From: Pseudomonas yamanorum | Lineage (GTDB): Bacteria; Pseudomonadota; Gammaproteobacteria; Pseudomonadales; Pseudomonadaceae | Direction of reading: 5' to 3' | Assembly: GCF_013386765.1 (NCBI RefSeq) | Contig: NZ_JACARE010000017.1 | Span: 332,745 to 396,744 of the forward strand | Length of the DNA: 64,000 nucleotides | Shown here: positions 59,038 through 64,000 of the stretch, one piece after another | How positions within the stretch are numbered: the first letter of the stretch is position 1 | Layout: every line of letters begins with the position of its first letter | The notes under the pieces: generated by a model | What the model saw: the letters and a program-made list of their open reading frames with translations, nothing else | The model's database searches: none | Told to the model about the DNA's origin: nothing | Made by a program: the position numbers and the translations under genes

Positions 59038-60519
59038 TCAAACCATCATCAGCAACACGGCAACGAAAATGCTGCCGGCGGAGAAGGTCATGGTCCGAGA
59101 CGACCAGGTGTTGAACCAACGTTGAAAGCTGGCCAAATCGCGGGTCAGTTTGGTGTCCTGGCGTGTCCAGGACTGTTGATCAAGGCGGAAGAACACGTAG
59201 ATCTTCACCAGCGCGCCCATGATCTGGTTGTAATAGAGAATCACCGGGTAAGCCGGGCCGATCCGGTGACCGGAGCACGACAGCAGCAGGGTCAGGATCA
59301 GGCGGGTGATGCCGATCCACAGCAGGTACGCGAGGATGAACGCGCCGCCGTATTTGAAGGTGGCGATGATCGCCACGGTCAGGCCCAGCAGGGAGGTCCA
59401 CATCGACACGCGCTGGTCGAACAGCACGATGCTGGTGAACAGGCCCAGACGTCGCATACCCAGGCCCAGGGCCCGTGAGTTCTGGCGCAGGTTGTTGCCG
59501 TACCAGCGGAACATCAGTTTGCGGCTGGCCTTGATGAAGCTCTTTTCCGGCGGGTGTTCCACTGTGTGGATCGCGGCATCCGGCACGTAGAAGGTGTCGT
59601 AGCCCAGGCGCATCAGGCTGAACCAGCTGGACTTGTCATCGCCGGTCAAAAACTTGAAGCGGCCCAGGCGCCAGTGTTGCAGGGAGTCGCTTTCAACGTC
59701 GGCGATAAAGCCCGGGTCGGTGACGACGTTGGCGCGGAACACCGACATGCGGCCGGTCATGGTCAGCACGCGCTTGGACAAGGCCATGGAGCACATGTTG
59801 ATGTGGCGCTGGGCGAAGCGCAGCTTGTGCCATTCGCTCATGATGTAGCCGCCGCGCACTTCGCAGAACTCGTTGGTGGTCAAGCCGCCGACGTTGCCGA
59901 ACAGCTGGAACCACGGCACGGTCTTGCGCACGACGCCTTCGGCAAGCACGGTGTCGCCATCGATCACGGCCACCACGGCGCGGTCGTCCGGCAGGTGGCG
60001 CGAGATGGCGCGAAAACCGAAGGCCAGGCCGTCACGCTTGCCGGTACCGGCGATGCGCACGAAGTCCAGCTTGACGTGGTCCGGCGGGTTCATCCTGGCC
60101 CACAGGCTCTTGACCAGCAGCTCATCGGACATTTCCACCAGGGAGCACACCACCGTGGTGGGGAAGCCACATTCGATGGCTTCGCGGATCACCGAGCTGT
60201 AGACCTGGGCCGTGGTCAGCGCGTCGATCCGAAAGCTTGTCACCATCAGGAATACGTGGGACGGGTCTGCCGCCTTGCCCAGCTTGCGCACTTTGCGCCG
60301 CAGGTGCGGGTAGACCACGTACAAAAACAGCATGCCGCGAAAGAAATGCGTAGCACCCATCGAGTAGCGCCAGATACCGACGGCGCCAATCAGGAAAATA
60401 AAATTCTTCGACTCGGAGTCGAACGTACTCGCCGGCAACAGCAGGGCGAGACCCATCAGCAGGCTGAGGAACAACAACCAGCCGGCAGATTGGAGCAGTA
60501 CGTGTTTTAACTTGGACAT
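59038..60519 (-). CDS. alg8: alginate polymerase Alg8 (family 2 glycosyltransferase)
   Basis: Alg8 is the inner-membrane glycosyltransferase that builds polymannuronate from GDP-mannuronate and passes it across the membrane. The ATG at 60519 gives 493 residues beginning [13 protein letters not shown] 60528 is possible. Spans lie at about 10-30 and 35-70 and again in the last third. The cytoplasmic catalytic part has [12 protein letters not shown], the acceptor-side DVESDS and [11 protein letters not shown] (the QxxRW-type motif). Confidence 0.96.
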   Translation of the reverse strand: MSKLKHVLLQSAGWLLFLSLLMGLALLLPASTFDSESKNFIFLIGAVGIWRYSMGATHFFRGMLFLYVVYPHLRRKVRKLGKAADPSHVFLMVTSFRIDALTTAQVYSSVIREAIECGFPTTVVCSLVEMSDELLVKSLWARMNPPDHVKLDFVRIAGTGKRDGLAFGFRAISRHLPDDRAVVAVIDGDTVLAEGVVRKTVPWFQLFGNVGGLTTNEFCEVRGGYIMSEWHKLRFAQRHINMCSMALSKRVLTMTGRMSVFRANVVTDPGFIADVESDSLQHWRLGRFKFLTGDDKSSWFSLMRLGYDTFYVPDAAIHTVEHPPEKSFIKASRKLMFRWYGNNLRQNSRALGLGMRRLGLFTSIVLFDQRVSMWTSLLGLTVAIIATFKYGGAFILAYLLWIGITRLILTLLLSCSGHRIGPAYPVILYYNQIMGALVKIYVFFRLDQQSWTRQDTKLTRDLASFQRWFNTWSSRTMTFSAGSIFVAVLLMMV

Positions 60520-60545
60520 AGGCGTCATCCGCAGGTGAAGGAGGC

Positions 60546-60588
60546 TTCAAGCTGCAAGCGCTGGGGGTCAGGACGCTTGCAGCTCGAA
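60546..60588. repeat. inverted repeat between algD and alg8
   Basis: AGCTGCAAGCG at 60550-60560 pairs perfectly with CGCTTGCAGCT at 60574-60584, and the arms extend to 15 bases with one mismatch. It fills half of the 83-base algD-alg8 gap. It resembles another Pseudomonas REP family (GCTTGCAGCTTGAAGC-like). Confidence 0.8.
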
Positions 60589-60602
60589 ACTTGCCGTTGC
60601 TG

Positions 60603-61919
60603 TTACCAGCAAATGCCTTCGGTACGACCGGTCACGCTGGTGGCCTTGGACATGAAGCCCACCAGGTCGACCACTTGCTTGCCGTGGGGTGCGTTATGCG
60701 CCAGGGCACGGAACTTCTCATCGCGGTTGCCCAGGATGATCACGTCGGAGTTGTTGATCACTTCGTCGAAGTCCGAGTTGAGCAGGGACGAGACGTGCGG
60801 GATCTTGCCTTCGATGTAGTCCTTGTTGGCGCCGTGCACACGGGCGTATTCGACGTTGCTGTCGTAGATGCTCAGGTCGAAACCCTTGCCGATCAGCATC
60901 TCTGCCAGTTCCACCAGCGGGCTTTCGCGCAGGTCATCGGTGCCGGCCTTGAAGCTCAGGCCCAGCAAGGCGACTTTGCGCTTGTCGTGGCTGGAAACGA
61001 TGTCAAAGGCGTTCTGCACCTGGGACTCGTTGCTGCGCATCAGCGAGTTGAGCAGCGGTGCTTCCACGTCCAGGGAGCTGGCGCGGTAGGTCAGGGCGCG
61101 CACGTCTTTGGGCAGGCACGAGCCGCCGAAGGCGAAGCCTGGGCGCATGTAGTACTGGGACAGGTTGAGGGTCTTGTCCTGGCAGACCACTTCCATCACT
61201 TCGCGACCGTCGACACCCACCGCCTTGGCGATGTTGCCGATCTCGTTGGCGAAGGTGACTTTGGTCGCATGCCAGACGTTGCAGGTGTACTTGATCATCT
61301 CGGCGACGGCGATGTCCTTGCGGATGATCGGGGCGTCGAGTTCTTCGTACAGCGACTGCAGGACATCGCCGGAGGCTTTGTCGAATTCACCGATGACGGT
61401 CATCGGCGGCAGGTCGTAGTCGGCGATGGCGGTGCTTTCACGCAGGAACTCAGGGTTCACCGCGACGCCGAAGTCGACGCCGGCCTTCTTGCCGGAGCAG
61501 TCTTCGAGAATCGGGATCACCACATTGGCCACAGTGCCTGGCAGCACGGTGCTGCGCACGACGATGGTGTGGCGGGTGGTCTTGTCACGCAGGACAAAAC
61601 CGATCTCGCGGCACACCGATTCGATGTAGTTGAGTTCCAGGTCGCCGTTCTTCTTGCTCGGCGTACCGACGCAAATCATCGACAGATCGGTATCACGGAT
61701 TGCTTCGGCGAAATTGGTGGTGCCGCGCAGTCGGCCGGTCTGAATACCCTGGCTCAACAGCTCGCCCAGACCCGGTTCAACGATGGGCGATTTGCCTGCG
61801 TTGATCAGGTCGATCTTTTCCTTGGAGATGTCTACGCCAACGACCTCATGGCCCCGTGCAGACAGGCAACCGGCACATACGGCGCCGACGTAACCCAAAC
61901 CAAATATGCTGATGCGCAT
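60603..61919 (-). CDS. algD: GDP-mannose 6-dehydrogenase AlgD
   Basis: AlgD oxidises GDP-mannose to GDP-mannuronate with two NAD+, the committed step of alginate synthesis. The ATG at 61919 gives 438 residues beginning MRISIFGLGYVGAV, the NAD-binding loop. The catalytic cysteine is C268 in GFAFGGSCLPKDV, at the same number as in P. aeruginosa. The C-terminal GDP-binding domain follows. It opens the twelve-gene operon behind a long regulatory region. An in-frame extension of 49 codons upstream is not family-like. Confidence 0.98.
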   Translation of the reverse strand: MRISIFGLGYVGAVCAGCLSARGHEVVGVDISKEKIDLINAGKSPIVEPGLGELLSQGIQTGRLRGTTNFAEAIRDTDLSMICVGTPSKKNGDLELNYIESVCREIGFVLRDKTTRHTIVVRSTVLPGTVANVVIPILEDCSGKKAGVDFGVAVNPEFLRESTAIADYDLPPMTVIGEFDKASGDVLQSLYEELDAPIIRKDIAVAEMIKYTCNVWHATKVTFANEIGNIAKAVGVDGREVMEVVCQDKTLNLSQYYMRPGFAFGGSCLPKDVRALTYRASSLDVEAPLLNSLMRSNESQVQNAFDIVSSHDKRKVALLGLSFKAGTDDLRESPLVELAEMLIGKGFDLSIYDSNVEYARVHGANKDYIEGKIPHVSSLLNSDFDEVINNSDVIILGNRDEKFRALAHNAPHGKQVVDLVGFMSKATSVTGRTEGICW

Positions 61920-62063
61920 CGCATTTACCTCATTGTTAATCGTGCCACTAGATGGCCGGAGTTCATGTTTTGAAGCGTCACCCAGGCACTGGAAAGTGCG
62001 ACGAGTAAACGTCGATATATCCAGTGCAGGCATACTAAAAGTCGAGTGACTAACTAATGCACT

Positions 62064-62081
62064 CAAGTTGTGCGCAACTTG
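62064..62081. promoter_or_regulatory. inverted repeat CAAGTTG-N4-CAACTTG upstream of algD
   Basis: Seven-base perfect arms with a four-base spacer lie 145 bases before the algD start. The arms resemble those of the second repeat at 62306. A regulator-binding site is likely, but which protein binds is unknown. Confidence 0.45.
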
Positions 62082-62305
62082 GCCTTATTGTTGGGGCTTG
62101 CCCTGAAATGCAGCCAGCCTTCCTGGGGAAGGGCCTGGCGCCAGTGCCGCAAGGCGTTGAAAGAGGGATTTAGCCCTTATGTATCAACGGCTTGGGTTGT
62201 CTCACTGACCCATACAGGTGAGCTCAGCCTTGGCCTTGTCGGAGAAAATAGTGAAGCCTTTTCGTCCGCCTTCAACTAGTCAGTTGATGATTTGACCATT
62301 GAGTC

Positions 62306-62324
62306 AAAGTTGTATGTCAACTTT
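62306..62324. promoter_or_regulatory. inverted repeat AAAGTTG-N5-CAACTTT upstream of algD
   Basis: Seven-base perfect arms with a five-base spacer lie at the edge of the AT-rich tract, about 390 bases before algD. The core AAGTTG/CAACTT is shared with the repeat at 62064. Confidence 0.45.
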
Positions 62325-62692
62325 GCTACTTCCTTTGGTCGCCACGTAAGTCATCTCTTACATTTGCAGAGATAATCGTTACCGGTGGTATGAGCGGTGC
62401 TTCAGGACATAGTTCCTGGCCGCTCATCCTGTTTCCGGAAATTTCTTGAAATATTAGGAAAGATGGCACTAGTACTATAGTGATAGCACTTGCTACTTGG
62501 GCTAGTAGTTGCGGGGAGTTGCGAGGGTTAAATAGTTTTGTGCCACTACTGTTTGAAAAAAGTGGTGCCACTACGAAAAAAATTGACGAATGTCGAGTGA
62601 AATAAATGTTATGGAATCTGAAGAATTATTTTTGACGCCAAATAAATGACGATTGTATGGGCTGAAGAGGGGTTTATTCGAGGGGAATTGTT

Positions 62693-62781
62693 GTGGCCAG
62701 AGCTTGCTCCCGCTGGGGCGCGAAGCGGCCCTGGCTTTTTTGGGGCCGCTGCGCAGCCTGGCGGGAGCAATCTCTGGCCAC
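62693..62781. repeat. palindromic REP-type repeat (GTGGCCAGAGCTTGC variant)
   Basis: GTGGCCAGAGCTTGCTCCCG near 62693 and its imperfect inverted copy ending CTGGCCAC at 62781 flank a centre that has its own inverted GCTGCGCAGC/GCGAAGCGGCC parts. It belongs to the family at 40268 and 21991, with decayed arms. It lies just after yaaA. Confidence 0.87.
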
Positions 62782-62808
62782 GGGTTTGCGGTTTTCAGAA
62801 AGACTGAG

Positions 62809-63588
62809 TTATTCCGGTGCGTGATCTCGCAGGAACACCAGGTTATCCGGCTTCGACTGCTCTGCATTGAAGCGATAACCCTGCACGTCAAACTCCTTGA
62901 GCCTGGCCGGGTCGTTGATGCGTTCTTCAATCACAAAGCGGCTCATCATGCCTCGAGCCTTTTTGGCGTAGAAGCTGATGATCTTGTACTGGCCGTTTTT
63001 CAGGTCCTTGAACTCGGTGTTGATGATCCGCGCGTTCAGCGCCGGGCGTTTGACTGCCGAGAAGTACTCGTTGGACGCGAGGTTGAGCAGCACGTCGTCG
63101 CCTTGTTCGGCGAGGGCTTCGTTGAGCCACTCGCTGATGCGGGTGCCCCAGAAGGCGTACAGGTCCTTGCCACGGGCGTTGGGCAGCTTGGTGCCCATCT
63201 CCAGGCGATACGGCATCATCAGGTCCAGGGGGCGCAGCAGGCCGTACAGGCCGGAGAGCATGCGCAGGTGGTCCTGGGCGTAGGTGAAGTCGGCGTCGGT
63301 GAAGGTTTCGGCGTTGAGGCCGGTGTAGACGTCGCCCTTGAAGGCCAGCAGGGCTTGTTTGGCGTTGGCCTGGGTGAAGGCTGGGGTCCAGCTGCCGAAG
63401 CGTGCGGCGTTGAGGCCGCCGATCTTGTCGGAGACGTGCATCAGTTCGCTGATCTGCGCCGGGCTCAGTTCGCGCAGTTGTTCGATCAGCTCCTGGGAGT
63501 GGTCGAGGTATTGCGGCTGGGTGAAGCGCGGGGTGACCGGCTTTGACTCGAAATCGAGGGTTTTGGCGGGGGAAATCACCGTCAGCAT
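62809..63588 (-). CDS. yaaA: peroxide stress protein YaaA
   Basis: YaaA belongs to the DUF328 family and in Escherichia coli limits free intracellular iron during peroxide stress. The 259 residues begin [15 protein letters not shown] with GGAG eight bases before the ATG. Conserved stretches [31 protein letters not shown] and [10 protein letters not shown] are complete. It is a single gene followed by a REP repeat. Confidence 0.95.
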   Translation of the reverse strand: MLTVISPAKTLDFESKPVTPRFTQPQYLDHSQELIEQLRELSPAQISELMHVSDKIGGLNAARFGSWTPAFTQANAKQALLAFKGDVYTGLNAETFTDADFTYAQDHLRMLSGLYGLLRPLDLMMPYRLEMGTKLPNARGKDLYAFWGTRISEWLNEALAEQGDDVLLNLASNEYFSAVKRPALNARIINTEFKDLKNGQYKIISFYAKKARGMMSRFVIEERINDPARLKEFDVQGYRFNAEQSKPDNLVFLRDHAPE

Positions 63589-63677
63589 GAAGTCGTCTCC
63601 TTTAATCGTGGGGGGATTCTAGGGGGTAGGGAGGTTTGACTCCACCTATGATGGTGATAGGGGAGTGGGTTTATGCT

Positions 63678-64000
63678 GTGTACATATCCGTTACTGCGGT
63701 AACGGCTACTTATGGTTCCGCTCTTACAGCGGGTCACTTTTGGCAAACGCCCGGAATGCCGGCCCAGCCAAAAGTAACCAAAAGGTCTTTGCCCCACCAC
63801 TCGGTGCCTCGCCTAGGCTCGGCATGCCGGAACGAAGGCCCAGTTCCGCGGGCCGCCGCGACGGGCCATCCATGGCCCGGCGCGGCTAAATCGGCATCCC
63901 TGCCGATTTACCCGCTCCACCGTGCCTGCTTGCGGCCATCGTGGTTGACGGGGCCCGCAGATCAAGATCAAAAGCAAAAGCAAGAGCACGGCGGCCTGAA
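63678..64000. repeat. long dispersed intergenic repeat of fluorescent pseudomonads
   Basis: From GTGTACATATCCGTTA to the window end the DNA matches from memory a repeat of some 300 bases found many times in P. fluorescens-group genomes. It contains a CCGTTA/TAACGG hairpin (63688-63705), CAGCGGGTCACTTTTGG, AAAGTAACCAAAAGG, GGCCATCCATGGCCCGGCG and an ATCAAGATCAAAAGC tail. Open frames in it are spurious. The 90 bases between yaaA and the repeat show no other feature. Confidence 0.8.

Larger units (their letters stand above)
61920..62692 (-). promoter_or_regulatory. long upstream regulatory region of algD
   Basis: About 770 bases before algD hold no convincing gene and are clearly AT-richer than the flanks from 62280 to 62650. 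In P. aeruginosa the same region binds AlgU sigma factor, AlgR, AmrZ, AlgB and IHF far upstream. Here I found no clean GAACTT-N16-TCTGA promoter. Two related inverted repeats (62064-62081, 62306-62324), three TGGCAC motifs and TTCGTCC (62261-62267, part of the AlgR core) are visible. Confidence 0.6.

Noticed and set aside
61940..61962. GAACTC near the algD start as an AlgU -35 element
   Set aside because: It is only about 35 bases before the ATG and has no TCTGA-like -10 at 16-17 bases.
62070..62279. 69-codon open frame upstream of algD
   Set aside because: It has no good ribosome site and no family resemblance, and overlaps the algD control region and one of its inverted repeats.
63665..63889. 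74-codon open frame at the right end
   Set aside because: It lies within the long dispersed repeat; the same nonsense protein arises from other copies of such elements.

Overview
The window reads as chromosomal DNA of a GC-rich fluorescent pseudomonad (Pseudomonas fluorescens group). The reasons are the gene order of the murein/division (mur-fts) cluster running into lpxC, a complete alginate operon in the order known from P. aeruginosa, an OprD-family porin, and several families of palindromic REP-type repeats of the P. fluorescens type. No rRNA, tRNA, prophage, insertion sequence or CRISPR array was recognised.

Bases 1-13724 (+ strand) hold the end of murE, then murF, mraY, murD, ftsW, murG, murC, ddlB, ftsQ, ftsA, ftsZ and, behind its own promoter, lpxC. 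Most junctions overlap by 1-11 bases, so this is one translationally coupled operon for lipid II synthesis and septation. A UUCG-loop terminator closes it.

Bases 13778-24684 hold signalling and accessory genes: two tandem membrane diguanylate cyclases, an OprD-like porin, a candidate small RNA or attenuated leader, a D-2-hydroxyacid dehydrogenase, CheV, an acetyltransferase, a YkgJ-type cysteine-cluster protein, an Aer-like receptor and a solute-binding protein. A mirrored array of 18-base units sits between two converging genes at 21991-22190.

Bases 24853-41735 hold a conserved-looking small basic protein, an MFP/RND pump with its own two-component system (no outer-membrane channel), a LysR-controlled operon of outer-membrane factor, FUSC pump, DUF1656 protein and HlyD-type adaptor, a LysR/MFS pair facing each other across a near-perfect palindrome, and a short-chain dehydrogenase with a small membrane protein.

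Bases 41909-45283 encode the most unusual gene, a 1124-residue protein. It has two DUF6543-like segments, then a basic linker that resembles a bipartite nuclear localisation signal, then a C-terminal domain resembling the HYD1-type ADP-ribosyltransferase toxins. No immunity gene lies beside it.

Bases 45366-61919 (- strand) are the full alginate operon algD-alg8-alg44-algK-algE-algG-algX-algL-algI-algJ-algF-algA. It makes GDP-mannuronate, polymerises it under PilZ/c-di-GMP control, acetylates, epimerises and trims it, and exports it. Three copies of one REP family lie inside the operon, one of them within the algK reading frame, and another hairpin lies between algD and alg8. The two diguanylate cyclases could feed Alg44, but that link is only inference. 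About 770 bases of AT-rich regulatory DNA precede algD. yaaA and a long intergenic repeat finish the window.
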